64,000 nucleotides of DNA from RGDT01 sp964630925 (GTDB taxonomy: Bacteria; Planctomycetota; Planctomycetia; Gemmatales; Gemmataceae). A program made the translations under genes and the position numbers. The stretch covers positions 1-64,000 of the forward strand of contig CAZVZK010000011.1 of NCBI GenBank assembly GCA_964630925.1, given 5' to 3'. Shown in pieces: positions 44,365 to 53,276 of this stretch. The notes below the pieces were generated by a model. It saw only the letters and a list, made by a program, of their open reading frames with translations. It made no database searches and was not told the origin of the DNA. The first letter of the stretch is position 1; the number at the start of each line of letters is the position of its first letter.

Positions 44365-46176
44365 GTGGTGGCCGGCGAATCGACCATCCTGATCGTGGAC
44401 GACGAGGCGGTCAACCGCCACGTCTGGAGCTTCTTCTTCCGTGAGGCGGGTTTCCACGTCCTGGAGGCCGGCACCGGCGAGGAGGGGCTGGCGCTGTCGC
44501 GGACCGGCCCCGACCTCATCATCCTCGACGTGAACCTCCCCGACGTGAGCGGGTTCGAGGTGTGCCGCCGCGTCAAGGCCGACCCCGCCACGCGCTCGGT
44601 GTCGGTGGTCCACCTGTCGGCGGTGTTCAAGAACAGCCACGACCGCTCCGAGGGGTTGGAGGGCGGGGCCGACGCCTACCTCGTCAAGCCGGTCGAGCCG
44701 CGCGAGCTGATGGCGACGGTCAAGGCCCTGTTGCGCATCCGGGCGGCGGAGGAGGCGGCCCGGCGTGCCGCCGCCGAATGGCGCGCCACGTTCGACGCCA
44801 TCAGCGACGCCGTCTGCCTCGTCGGGCGCGACGGTCTGGTGCAGCGGTGCAACAAGGCCCTGGCTGCCCTCCTGTGCCGGGCGCCGGCCGACGTGCCGGG
44901 GCTGCACCTGGCCACGGTCCTGCGCGAGTCGGCGGGCGTCGAGGGCGGCCTGCCCGAGTCCGGCAGCCGCGAGGTCAACGCCGGGGCCAGGGGCTTCCGT
45001 GTCAGCGTGGACCCGATCCGCGACGACGCGGGCCGGCCCGCCGGCGCCGTCGTCACCCTCGCCGACGTGACGCGGCAGCGCGAGCTGGAGGAGCAGGTCC
45101 GTCAGGGCCAGCGTCTGGAGGCCATCGGACGCCTCGCCGCTGGCATCGCCCACGACTTCAACAACCTCCTCACCGCCATCCTCGGCAACACGGCCCTCCT
45201 GCTCCGCTCCGCCACTCCCGGCGGGCCGGACGCCCAGCGCCTCACGTCCATCGACCGCTCGGCCTGGCGCGCCGCCGAATTGACACGCCAGCTCCTCGGC
45301 TTCGGACGCAAGACACTCCTGTGGCTACGCCCGGTGGACCCCGCCGAGCTGCTGGAGGATGTGCGGCGGGCGGCCACGGACGAGCTGCCCCCCGGCGTCA
45401 TCCTGGCCGCCAAGGTGCCCCCCGCGCTGTGGGCCGTGCAGGCCGACCCGGATCAACTGACGCAGGTGCTACGCCATCTGCTGCGCTGGGGCGCCGAGGC
45501 GATGCCGGGCGGCGGCGACCTGCGTCTGGAGGCGTCCGACGTGGAGGTGCCCTCCGCCCCCGACGGGAAGTCGGGGCCCCACGTCCTCATCCGCGTCCAG
45601 GACACCGGCGAGGGCCTGGCCCCGGACGCCGTCGAGCGGGTCTTCGACCCCTTTGCCGGCACGCGCCCCATCGGCGAGGGCGCGGGCCTGGGCCTGGCCT
45701 GGGTCCACGGCATCGTCAACCAGCACCTCGGCTGGATCGAGTGCCACAGCGAGCGCGGCAAGGGCACCCGCTTCGACATCTACCTCCCCCGCGCCGGCGA
45801 CACGGCGGCGCACGCCCCCATCCCCGCCACCTCCGCGGCGTCCGCCGGCGTCCGCCGCGTCCTCGTCGCCGAGGACAACGAGACCCTCCGCGCCCTGGCG
45901 TCGGTTTACCTGCGGCACGGCGGCTACGATCCGCTCGTGGCCGCCGACGGCGCCGAGGCCGTCGAGGTGTTCAGCCGCGAAGGCGGGCGCATCGACCTCG
46001 TCCTGCTCGACGAGTCGCTGCCCGGCGGCGAAGACGCCCTGCGGCGGATGCGGACGGCGCAGCCGCGCCTGCGGTCGCTGGTGGCGACCGCTTCGCCCGA
46101 CGAGGGGCACGGCGTCGTCCGCAAGCCGTACCGCGAGCGCGAGCTGCTCCGCGCCGTCGAGGCCGCGTTGGCTTAA
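44365..46176 (+). CDS. Hybrid histidine kinase (REC-PAS-HisKA-HATPase-REC) with altered N box
   Basis: 603 residues, cytoplasmic. Receiver 1 has Asp55 (LIILDVNLPD) and Lys108 (LVKPVEP). A PAS domain lies at about 140-240 (DAISDAVCLVGRDGLVQRCN). The H box is His263 (AAGIAHDFNNLLT). The ATPase domain has DTGEGL at 413 and GEGAGLGLA at 438-446. Receiver 2 has Asp549 (LVLLDESLPGG) and a late RKPYRE lysine. The N-box asparagine of this kinase class is replaced: LRWGAEAM aligns Trp375 where NARDAM has Asn, so ATP binding may be impaired. GTG 44365 has GGGAGGG upstream. Its TAA overlaps the stop of the convergent WD40 gene. Confidence 0.87.
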   Translation: MVAGESTILIVDDEAVNRHVWSFFFREAGFHVLEAGTGEEGLALSRTGPDLIILDVNLPDVSGFEVCRRVKADPATRSVSVVHLSAVFKNSHDRSEGLEGGADAYLVKPVEPRELMATVKALLRIRAAEEAARRAAAEWRATFDAISDAVCLVGRDGLVQRCNKALAALLCRAPADVPGLHLATVLRESAGVEGGLPESGSREVNAGARGFRVSVDPIRDDAGRPAGAVVTLADVTRQRELEEQVRQGQRLEAIGRLAAGIAHDFNNLLTAILGNTALLLRSATPGGPDAQRLTSIDRSAWRAAELTRQLLGFGRKTLLWLRPVDPAELLEDVRRAATDELPPGVILAAKVPPALWAVQADPDQLTQVLRHLLRWGAEAMPGGGDLRLEASDVEVPSAPDGKSGPHVLIRVQDTGEGLAPDAVERVFDPFAGTRPIGEGAGLGLAWVHGIVNQHLGWIECHSERGKGTRFDIYLPRAGDTAAHAPIPATSAASAGVRRVLVAEDNETLRALASVYLRHGGYDPLVAADGAEAVEVFSREGGRIDLVLLDESLPGGEDALRRMRTAQPRLRSLVATASPDEGHGVVRKPYRERELLRAVEAALA

Positions 46177-47039
46177 CGGTCCACGTCCCAGATGATGACT
46201 TCGCCGTCGTTGGAGCAGCACACGCCACGGCCGCCGGCCGCGTCGAAGGCGATGGCGTTCAGCCTCGCCGCGCTCCAGGCGAAGGACCCGCGGCGCTCGC
46301 CGGTGTCGGCGTCCCAGTAATCGACCTTCCCGTCGCCGTTGGCGGTGGCCAGGAGCGGGGCGGAGGGGTGGAAGGCGAGGGCGTTGAAGTGCGTCTTGCC
46401 GAGGCGGTGGCGGACGATGGGGCTGCCGGCCTTCTGGATGTGCAGGGTCGTGGAGGCGGCCCACGCGGCGGCACGGCCGCCGGGCGAGACGGCGACGGCG
46501 GTGACCTCCTTCGTGTCGGCCTCGCCGAACGTGCCGACGGGCTCGCCGGTCGGGGCGTCGCGGAGGGTGAGGGTGCCGCCGGGGGCGGGCTCGATGAGGA
46601 AGCGGCAGCAGGGCGACCACGCGTGCGGCCCGGAGAAGTAGTGTGCCCTCGGGCGGGGCTTCTTCCAGAGGAGGGTGGGGCGGCCCGCGAGCGAGTACAC
46701 CCAGACCGCCTTCTCGCTCGCCCGGAAGGCCGCGGACCCGTCAGGCGACACGGACGGCCAGCCCGTGCCGCTCGGCAGGGCCAGCTTCTTCCAGGCGCCC
46801 TCGCCGTGGATGTCGCGCGTGAACAGGTCGAACCCGTCGCCGACGGCCAGCCGCGTCCCGCCGAGGAAGGCGACGGGGCATTTCATCGTCGTCCCGAAGG
46901 GCGTGTCGGCCAGGACGGCCTTCGTCCCCAGATCCCAGACGAGGACGTTACCGCGGTCCCCGGCGGCGGCCACCTTCGTGCCGTCGTGCGAGAAGGCGAC
47001 GGACAGGAGCCGGGCCTTGCGGCGTTTCAGGACGAACAT
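46173..47039 (-). CDS. WD40 array protein 10 (last gene of the array)
   Basis: 288 residues, no signal peptide. N-terminus MFVLKRRKARLLSVAFSHDG, then WD40-like blades and the array's conserved C-terminal block (RLGKTHFNALAFHPS, TANGDGKVDYWDADTGERRG, CCSNDGEVIIWDVDR). The THF block reads FHPSAPLLATANGDGK here, slightly diverged. It is closest to protein 8 (both have the RDI-GEG-W segment, WSPCCRFL/WSPCGRFI and GEPVGTFGEAD), suggesting recent duplication. A GAGGAGGAG Shine-Dalgarno lies in the 9-nt gap after gene 9. Its TAA overlaps the stop of the convergent sensor kinase. Confidence 0.82.
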   Translation of the reverse strand: MFVLKRRKARLLSVAFSHDGTKVAAAGDRGNVLVWDLGTKAVLADTPFGTTMKCPVAFLGGTRLAVGDGFDLFTRDIHGEGAWKKLALPSGTGWPSVSPDGSAAFRASEKAVWVYSLAGRPTLLWKKPRPRAHYFSGPHAWSPCCRFLIEPAPGGTLTLRDAPTGEPVGTFGEADTKEVTAVAVSPGGRAAAWAASTTLHIQKAGSPIVRHRLGKTHFNALAFHPSAPLLATANGDGKVDYWDADTGERRGSFAWSAARLNAIAFDAAGGRGVCCSNDGEVIIWDVDR

Positions 47040-47048
47040 GACTCCTCC

Positions 47049-47969
47049 TCAATGATCGATGTCCCAGACGACGATCTCGCCGGTGTCGGAGCAGACGGCG
47101 GCCCGCCCGCCATCGGCGTCGAACACGACCTCGTCGAGTTTGCCCACGCCCCAGCCGAAGGACGTGCGGCGCTCGGCGGAGGTGGCGTCCCAGAGGTCCA
47201 CCTTGCCGTCCCCGTTGACCGTGGCGAAGAAGGCGCCCGACGGGTGCCATGTGGCGGCGACGAAGTGGGTGCGCCCGAGCGAGACGTGCTTCACCATCTC
47301 CGGAGCGGCCGAGACGCGGTAGAGGAAGAGATGGGCGCCGGCGCTGAAGGCGAGGCGGGAGCCGTCGGGCGACAGGGCGACGGCCCGCACGGCGGGGCGG
47401 CCGGTGTCGAGGATGCGTGCGAGCGGCTTGCCGGTGTCGGCGCGGAGGACGTGGGCCTCGCCGGTGATGCAGCCGGCGGCGACGGACGCGCCGTCGCCGC
47501 TGAACGCGACGGCGCTCACGAGGCCGGGGGTGAACATGCCGCGCCTCGCCTGTATTCCGGCGTAGGCGTCGCCGGGGAGGTTGGCGTTCCACAGCCTGCG
47601 TCTCTCGGGGAAGGTGTAGCAGGAGAACGACTTGCGTCCGTTGTAGGCGGTGCAGTAGCGCGTGACCGGCGCGGGGCCGGGGGTGAGAAGGAGCGGGAGG
47701 AGGCCCGTCGTGCCGGGCAGTCGTGCGTGATCGCCGGACGCCACGTCGAACGAGTAAAGTTGGCCGGCGAACGAGACGACGCGGTCCGATCCGTGGAAGA
47801 AGATGGCGGAGTGGTTCAAGGTGCCGACCTTGGCCTCCCAGACGAGGGAGCGGGTGGTGATGTGCCAGAGCTGGACGTAGCCCCAGTAGCAGCCGGCGGC
47901 GAGCGTCTCGCCGTCGGGCGAGAAGGCGAGGGAGGTGACCCCGGTCTTGCGGTGCTTCAGGACGAGCAT
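47049..47969 (-). CDS. WD40 array protein 9
   Basis: 306 residues, the longest member. MLVLKHRKTGVTSLAFSPDG at the start and the conserved block (SLGRTHFVAATWHPSGAFF, NGDGKVDLWDATSAERR, GEIVVWDIDH) at the end. The middle, with FSCYTFPERRRLWNANLPGD and a run naming CTAYNGRKS, has no close match among its neighbours. The Shine-Dalgarno sequence is the upstream stop itself (TGAGGGC). Cytoplasmic propeller; partner unknown. Confidence 0.82.
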   Translation of the reverse strand: MLVLKHRKTGVTSLAFSPDGETLAAGCYWGYVQLWHITTRSLVWEAKVGTLNHSAIFFHGSDRVVSFAGQLYSFDVASGDHARLPGTTGLLPLLLTPGPAPVTRYCTAYNGRKSFSCYTFPERRRLWNANLPGDAYAGIQARRGMFTPGLVSAVAFSGDGASVAAGCITGEAHVLRADTGKPLARILDTGRPAVRAVALSPDGSRLAFSAGAHLFLYRVSAAPEMVKHVSLGRTHFVAATWHPSGAFFATVNGDGKVDLWDATSAERRTSFGWGVGKLDEVVFDADGGRAAVCSDTGEIVVWDIDH

Positions 47970-47978
47970 GGTCGGCCC

Positions 47979-48848
47979 TCAACGGTCCACGTCCCAGACG
48001 ACCACGTCGCCGTTGACGGAGCAGCATGCGCCGCGGTCGCCCGCCGCGTCGAACATCACGTCGTACAGCTTGCCGACCCCCCAATCGAGCGACGCGCGGC
48101 GCTCGCCCGTGGCGGCGTCCCAGAAGTCGATCTTGCCGTCGCCGTTGGCGGTGGCGAGGAAGGCCCCGGATGGGTGAAAGGTGACGGCGATGAAGTGGTT
48201 CTTCCCGAGGTGGTGGTGGGCGTGGAATCCGCCGGCCCTCTGGATGTGCAGGTGCGTGGAGGCGGCCCAGGCGACCGTGTGGCCGCCTTGCGAGAGGGCG
48301 AGGGCGGTCACGTCCAGGCCGTCGGCCTCTCCAATGGCCCCCACGGGCTCGCCGGTCCCGGCGTCGAGGATGCTGATCGTGTTGTTCGGGCACACCTCCG
48401 CGATGAACCGCCCGCAGGGCGACCAGGCATGTAACAGGAGGCGATCGGCGGGTGGGTGGGCATTCTCCCACACGAGCCTCGGCAGGTCGGCCAGGGTGAA
48501 GCGGGCGCTGGACAGCTCCCCGGAGAAGGAGACGGCGGACCCGTCCGGCGACACGGACGGACGCCGCCACACCCGGCCCTCCGGCAACGGCAGCTTGCGC
48601 CACGGCCCCTCGCCGTTGATGTCGCGCGTGAGGAGCGAGCTCCACTGAACGACGGCCAGGCGATCCGGGCCGAGGAAGTGGATGGAGTGGTTCATCAGAC
48701 TCCCGGAGGGGAGGTCCGCCACCAGGGCCTTCGCCGCCAGATCCCAGACGAGGACGGTCCCGCGGCTCCCGGCCGCCGCCAGCTTCGTCCCGTCGGGGGA
48801 GAAGGCGACGCCCGTCAGGCGGATCTTGCGACGCTTCAAGACGAACAT
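47979..48848 (-). CDS. WD40 array protein 8
   Basis: 289 residues. MFVLKRRKIRLTGVAFSPDG at the start; ATG 48848 was chosen because MF(V/I)LK is the shared array N-terminus, although the frame is open far upstream. The middle resembles protein 10 (LLTRDINGEGPWRKLPLPEG, HAWSPCGRFIAEV, GEPVGAIGEAD), but protein 9 lies between them, so the duplication involved more than one gene or a later insertion. Ends CSVNGDVVVWDVDR. Spacing to gene 9 is 9 nt. Confidence 0.82.
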   Translation of the reverse strand: MFVLKRRKIRLTGVAFSPDGTKLAAAGSRGTVLVWDLAAKALVADLPSGSLMNHSIHFLGPDRLAVVQWSSLLTRDINGEGPWRKLPLPEGRVWRRPSVSPDGSAVSFSGELSSARFTLADLPRLVWENAHPPADRLLLHAWSPCGRFIAEVCPNNTISILDAGTGEPVGAIGEADGLDVTALALSQGGHTVAWAASTHLHIQRAGGFHAHHHLGKNHFIAVTFHPSGAFLATANGDGKIDFWDAATGERRASLDWGVGKLYDVMFDAAGDRGACCSVNGDVVVWDVDR

Positions 48849-48858
48849 GACGCATCCC

Positions 48859-49746
48859 TCAATGGTCCACGTCCCAGACGACGAGCTGGCCCGTGTGCGA
48901 GCAGGCCGCCGCGAAATGGCCGGACGGCGCGAAGGCGATGCCGGACAGTTTGCCGACGCCCCAATCGAGAGACGATCGGCGCTCGCCTGTGCGGCCGTCC
49001 CAGGTGTCCACCTTGCCGTCACCGTTCGTCGTGGCGAAGAAGGAGCCGGACGGGTGCCAGGCGATCCCCAGAAAGTGCGTCCTGCCGATGCGGTGGTGGG
49101 CCGTGAAGCGATCAGGCAGGCGCTCGAAATGGAGGTTCGATGCGGCGCACCAGGCGACACCGTCGCCGCCGGGGGCGATGGCGATGGCCCTGGCGCCGCC
49201 ACCGCTGCCGGCGTTGCCGGTGCGGATGATCCAGGCCCCCGTGTCGACGTCGAGGATGCTGACTCGGCCGCTCCTGTGCCCGCAGGCGAGGCGCTTGCCG
49301 TCGCCGGAGCAGCTCAGGCTCTCGGGCGGCGCGAGCTGCTCACCCGGCACCTCGTGGCAGGGGGTCGCCCACAGGCGGGCGAATGTGTCCAACGAATGGC
49401 AGGTCAGGACGGGCAGAGGCTCGTCGATGCGGCAGAAGACACGCCTGCCGTCGGGCGCGGGGGTGACGAGGTGTGCCTGTCCGACGCGGCGTGAGGGGCC
49501 AGCCCCGACGGGATGCGCCCTCAGGGCGCGCGTGACGTCGTGGGTGAACAGCTCATGGCCGCCCGCGCCGAAGAACGTCGTGAGGTTATCCCAGTGGAAC
49601 GAGAGCGAGTGGATGCATTCGCGTGAGGCGAGATCCCAGACGCGGGCCTCGCCCCCGTTGCCGCAGGCCGCCAGCCGCGTGCCGTCCGGCGAGAAGGCGA
49701 CACAGCGGAGGGGGTGCTTGTTGTGACCATGCGCGAGGATGAACAT
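48859..49746 (-). CDS. WD40 array protein 7
   Basis: 295 residues. The N-terminus diverges from the others (MFILAHGHNKHPLRCVAFSPDG). The middle blades include FGAGGHELFTHDVTRAL and CSGDGKRLACGHRSGRVSIL. The C-terminal block is retained (RIGRTHFLGIAWHPSGSFF, TTNGDGKVDTWDGRTGERR, GQLVVWDVDH). Translation starts just after TGAGGGGCCGCC, where TGA is the stop of gene 6. Confidence 0.82.
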   Translation of the reverse strand: MFILAHGHNKHPLRCVAFSPDGTRLAACGNGGEARVWDLASRECIHSLSFHWDNLTTFFGAGGHELFTHDVTRALRAHPVGAGPSRRVGQAHLVTPAPDGRRVFCRIDEPLPVLTCHSLDTFARLWATPCHEVPGEQLAPPESLSCSGDGKRLACGHRSGRVSILDVDTGAWIIRTGNAGSGGGARAIAIAPGGDGVAWCAASNLHFERLPDRFTAHHRIGRTHFLGIAWHPSGSFFATTNGDGKVDTWDGRTGERRSSLDWGVGKLSGIAFAPSGHFAAACSHTGQLVVWDVDH

Positions 49747-49755
49747 GGCGGCCCC

Positions 49756-50622
49756 TCATCGGTCGATGTCCCAGACGACGATCTCTCCCGTGGCCGAGCA
49801 GGCGGCGGCGCGCTCTCCCGCCGCGTCGAACGTGACGCCGAACAGTTTACCCACGCCCCAATCGAACGACTCGCGCCGCGCCCCGGTGCGGGCGTCCCAC
49901 AGGTCCACCTTGCCGTCGCCGTTGCTCGTGGCGAAGTACGCCCCCGAGGGGTGGGCCACGGCGCCGTTGAAGTGCGTCCGTCCGAGCGAGTGTTTCGCCA
50001 CGCACTCCGCCTCGGGCTGGCGGACGATGTGGAGCGAGGGGCCGACGCAGCACGCCAGGGAGCGCCCGTCCGGCGTCATCGCCAGGGCGCGGACGAGCGG
50101 CTGCTTCTCGGTGACGCGGTACGACACCATCGGGACCGGCCCGGAGCCGTCGAAGATGCTCACGACGCCGCCCGCGTCGCCCAGCGCCACCAGCGGGCCG
50201 TCGCGCTGGGCCGCAAGGGCGAAGCAGCCTTCCGGCAGGCCCGGCGCGATGGCCCACAGGCGTTCGTAGCCCGGCAACGCCAGGCAGGCGAGCTGCCCCG
50301 TGTACGCCACCACGAGGCGGCCGCCGCTCACCGCCATCTGGTCGACGATCGCGTCCGGAAGCGTGCGTCTGCCCAGGGCCGCGCCGTCGGGGCCGTACGC
50401 CTCGATCTCACTCTGGCCGCGCACGAGCAGCTCGGCGCCGTCGGGCGTGTACGTCAGGGACTCGTTCAGATGGTGCGGCCTGGGGACCTCCAGGGCCAGG
50501 GAGCGCGAGGCCAGATCCCATACCTGGATCGCGTCGCGCGGCCCCATCGCGGCGAGACGGCCGCCGTCCGGCGAGAAGGCCAGCGCTCTCACGGCCGCCT
50601 TGCGGCGCTTCAGGATGAACAT
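49756..50622 (-). CDS. WD40 array protein 6
   Basis: 288 residues. MFILKRRKAAVRALAFSPDG start. The central part has a Pro/His-rich turn (VPRPHHLNESLTYTPDGAELL) and blades with WxxAPGLPEG. The C-terminal block SLGRTHFNGAVAHPSG, NGDGKVDLWDARTGARRESF, GEIVVWDIDR is near consensus. The Shine-Dalgarno sequence is TGAGGGG with the TGA of gene 5 as its first three bases. Confidence 0.82.
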   Translation of the reverse strand: MFILKRRKAAVRALAFSPDGGRLAAMGPRDAIQVWDLASRSLALEVPRPHHLNESLTYTPDGAELLVRGQSEIEAYGPDGAALGRRTLPDAIVDQMAVSGGRLVVAYTGQLACLALPGYERLWAIAPGLPEGCFALAAQRDGPLVALGDAGGVVSIFDGSGPVPMVSYRVTEKQPLVRALAMTPDGRSLACCVGPSLHIVRQPEAECVAKHSLGRTHFNGAVAHPSGAYFATSNGDGKVDLWDARTGARRESFDWGVGKLFGVTFDAAGERAAACSATGEIVVWDIDR

Positions 50623-50632
50623 GGATCACCCC

Positions 50633-51505
50633 TCAAACGTCGATATCCCAGACGACAATCTCGCCCCTCTCCGAGCAGGCGGCGGCGCGGCCGCCCGTGG
50701 CGTCGAACGCGATGCCGTTGAGCTTACCGAGGCCCCAGTCGAACGACTCGCGGCGCTCCGCGGTGCCGGCGTCCCAGAAGTCGGCCTTGCCGTCGCCGTT
50801 CACCGTGGCGAAGAAGGCGCCCGAGGGGTGCCACGCCACGCCGAGGAAGTGCGTCTTGCCCAGCGAGCGCTCGATGAAGTCAGGGCAGTCACGACGGGCG
50901 AGGCGCAGGCGGGAGCCGGCGCACCACGCCACGGCCTTGCCGCCCGGGGAGAGGGCGACAGCAGCCGCGCGGGATCTGCTCACCTTCCACGTCTCAAGCT
51001 CCGCCCCCGTCGCCGCGTCGAGGAGGGCGACACGGCCGAGATCCATCCCGACGGCGAGCGTCTTGCCGTCGGCGGCCAGTGCCAGCGACCAGACGTCGCT
51101 GCGGTGTTCCGGGCCCCACGACCACGCCGGGGCGGCGGGCTGGGGCAGCGGCAGGGCGTGGACGCTGGAGCTCAGGGCGAGGTAGAGCCGTGAGCCGCCC
51201 GCCGCCATCGCCGCGCCGCGCACCGCGTGGTACTCGTACCCGTCAGGCCTGGGGACCACCTGCGGGACCGTGACCGGCCCGTCGAAGTGCCACAGCGCGG
51301 CCCAGGTGTGCACGAAGAGCTGGTCAACCGCGGGGTACAGCACGCCGAGGGCGTAGCGGCCCGTCACCAGCCTGCACTCCGCCTCGCGCGACGCCAGGTC
51401 CCACACGACGACGCCGCCACGCGCCTGCGCCGCCGCCAACTTCATCCCGTCGGGGGAGAAGGCCGGTGAACGCAGCGGCGTCCTGCGGTGGAGCAGCGTG
51501 AACAT
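50633..51505 (-). CDS. WD40 array protein 5
   Basis: 290 residues. MFTLLHRRTPLRSPAFSPDG at the start. It is marked by a Trp-rich centre (FVHTWAALWHFDGPV, PAWSWGPEHRSDVWSLALAADG). The C-terminal block is SLGKTHFLGVAWHPSGAFF, NGDGKADFWDAGTAERRESF, GEIVVWDIDV. An 11-nt gap to gene 4 contains TGAGGGGAGG. Confidence 0.82.
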   Translation of the reverse strand: MFTLLHRRTPLRSPAFSPDGMKLAAAQARGGVVVWDLASREAECRLVTGRYALGVLYPAVDQLFVHTWAALWHFDGPVTVPQVVPRPDGYEYHAVRGAAMAAGGSRLYLALSSSVHALPLPQPAAPAWSWGPEHRSDVWSLALAADGKTLAVGMDLGRVALLDAATGAELETWKVSRSRAAAVALSPGGKAVAWCAGSRLRLARRDCPDFIERSLGKTHFLGVAWHPSGAFFATVNGDGKADFWDAGTAERRESFDWGLGKLNGIAFDATGGRAAACSERGEIVVWDIDV

Positions 51506-51516
51506 CAGTCCTCCCC

Positions 51517-52368
51517 TCAGCGGTCAACATCCCACACGACGATGGCCCCCGATTCGCCCCCGCAGGCGGCCCTGTCCCCGGCCACGTCGAAGACGACGAC
51601 GTTCAGTTTCCCCACGCCCCAGTCGAAGGACTCCCGGCGTTCGCCCGTGACCCCGTCCCAGTAATCAACCTTCCCGTCCCCGTTGGCGGTGGCGAAGAAA
51701 GCGCCCGACGGGTGCCACGCCGCCGAGAGGAAGTGGGTGCGGCCCAGTGCCGTCTCCCTGACCTTCTCCTTGCCGTGCCAGAGGGTGAGCGACTTGGTGG
51801 CGCAGACCGCCGCGCCTCGCCCGTCGGGGGAGAGGGCGGCGGCCCGGATGGTGGCCAGGCCGTCGGTGATGAGGGCGTGGGTCTCGCGTCCCGTCGAGGC
51901 CTTGTGGACCGTGGCGACGCCGAAGTTCGTCCCGCCCAGGAACGTCTTGCCGTCCCTTGAGAAGGTGAGGCAGCCGTGGGCGGTCCCAGGGGCGGAGGAG
52001 ATCTTCTCTCCGTCGGGGGTGTAGCAGTCCACAGACCGGGCGAAGCCGAGGGCCAGCCGCGAGCCGGCGGGCGTGACGGCGGCGAGGTAGACCGGCCGGC
52101 GTCCCGCCAGGCGCGTGCGATCAAGGAGGCGGCCGGAGAGGGGGTCGAACGCCAGGGCCCGGCCGTCTTGCAGCGCGAGCAGGCGGCCGGCAAAGAAGCC
52201 GACGAAGGTGCTCCCTTCGTACCCGGCCGTCAGATCGTGGCGCCGCACGCCGGCGGGGAGGTCCCACACCTGCACACTACCCTGTCGGCAACCCGCGGCC
52301 AGGGCGGTGCCGTCCGGCGAAAACGCCAGACTGAGGATGCCGGCCGAACGCATCTTGAGCCTCAGCAT
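51517..52368 (-). CDS. WD40 array protein 4
   Basis: 283 residues, the shortest member. MLRLKMRSAGILSLAFSPDG at the start. Blades in the middle include VYLAAVTPAGSRLALGFARS and CLTFSRDGKTFLGGTN. The C-terminal block is ALGRTHFLSAAWHPSGAFF, NGDGKVDYWDGVTGERRESF, GAIVVWDVDR. The start follows TGAGGGATGAGGC, where TGA is the stop of gene 3. Confidence 0.82.
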   Translation of the reverse strand: MLRLKMRSAGILSLAFSPDGTALAAGCRQGSVQVWDLPAGVRRHDLTAGYEGSTFVGFFAGRLLALQDGRALAFDPLSGRLLDRTRLAGRRPVYLAAVTPAGSRLALGFARSVDCYTPDGEKISSAPGTAHGCLTFSRDGKTFLGGTNFGVATVHKASTGRETHALITDGLATIRAAALSPDGRGAAVCATKSLTLWHGKEKVRETALGRTHFLSAAWHPSGAFFATANGDGKVDYWDGVTGERRESFDWGVGKLNVVVFDVAGDRAACGGESGAIVVWDVDR

Positions 52369-52378
52369 GCCTCATCCC

Positions 52379-53266
52379 TCAGCGGTCAACGTCCCACACC
52401 ACCACCTGCCCGCCTCTGCCGCACGCCGCGGCCCGCTCGCCCGTGGTGTCGAACGTCACGCCGAACACCTTCCCCAGCCCCCAGTCGAACGACTCGCGGC
52501 GCTCGGCGGTGACGGCGTCCCAGAAGTCGATCTTGCCGTCGCCGTTGGCCGTCGCGAAGAAGCGGCCCGACGGGTGCCACGCGACGCCGAGGAAGTGCGT
52601 CCGTCCGAGGTTGTGTTCCGCGACCTGCGCCGGCGGGCCGAGGCGCCAGACGTGCAGGCGCGAGGCGGCGCACCACGCGGCTACCGATCCGTCGGGCGAC
52701 AGCGAGATCGAACGCACCATCGACTTCCCTGCGGGCAGGCCGCCGAGGTGTGTGCCCGTGGCTGCGTCGAACCAGTGGACCGAGCCGTTGTAGCGGCCGA
52801 TGGCCAGAACCCGCCCGTCGCGCGAGGAGGCCATCGCCGCGTCGCCGACGTGATCGTCAGGCAGCGGCGCCGACCAGCCGAGGCCGCCATCCGGCATATG
52901 GTGCTGCCGCAGAACCTGCCTGCAGGCGTCCGCATCCGTGTAGCAGAGGCAGGCCTGGCGGGCGTCGCCGGAGAAGGCGGCGGCGTAGGCGTCCTCGGCC
53001 CCCGGTAGCGTGGCGATCAGGACGCCGTCCGCGACGCCGAAGTGGGCGAGGCCGGCGTCGTCGGCGAGGACCAGCAGGCCCCCGCCGTCGTGCGTGAAAG
53101 AGAGGGCGCGGTTGATCGTCCCACACCTGATCTCGCGGGCGTGCCGGCGGCCCGCAATGTCCCAGATGTCGATGGGCGTCCGCAGTCCGCACGAGGCCAG
53201 CCATCTGCCGTCTGGGGAGAAGACGGCGTGCTGCAGGTCGGCCTTCTTGCCCTTGAGGATGAACAT
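52379..53266 (-). CDS. WD40 array protein 3
   Basis: 295 residues. MFILKGKKADLQHAVFSPDG at the start; ATG 53266 was preferred over an in-frame start 18 nt earlier because it fits the shared MFxLK start. The middle has a Cys/His-rich stretch (CLCYTDADACRQVLRQHHMPDGG). The C-terminal block is NLGRTHFLGVAWHPSGRFF, NGDGKIDFWDAVTAERRESF, GQVVVWDVDR. The gap to gene 2 holds TGAGGGC. Confidence 0.82.
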   Translation of the reverse strand: MFILKGKKADLQHAVFSPDGRWLASCGLRTPIDIWDIAGRRHAREIRCGTINRALSFTHDGGGLLVLADDAGLAHFGVADGVLIATLPGAEDAYAAAFSGDARQACLCYTDADACRQVLRQHHMPDGGLGWSAPLPDDHVGDAAMASSRDGRVLAIGRYNGSVHWFDAATGTHLGGLPAGKSMVRSISLSPDGSVAAWCAASRLHVWRLGPPAQVAEHNLGRTHFLGVAWHPSGRFFATANGDGKIDFWDAVTAERRESFDWGLGKVFGVTFDTTGERAAACGRGGQVVVWDVDR

Positions 53267-53276
53267 GGCCCGGCCC

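Noticed and set aside
44562..48434. A 1290-codon plus-strand frame across the sensor kinase and WD40 genes
   Set aside because: It is Arg/Gly/Pro-rich throughout and spans the ends of two convergent, well-supported gene sets.
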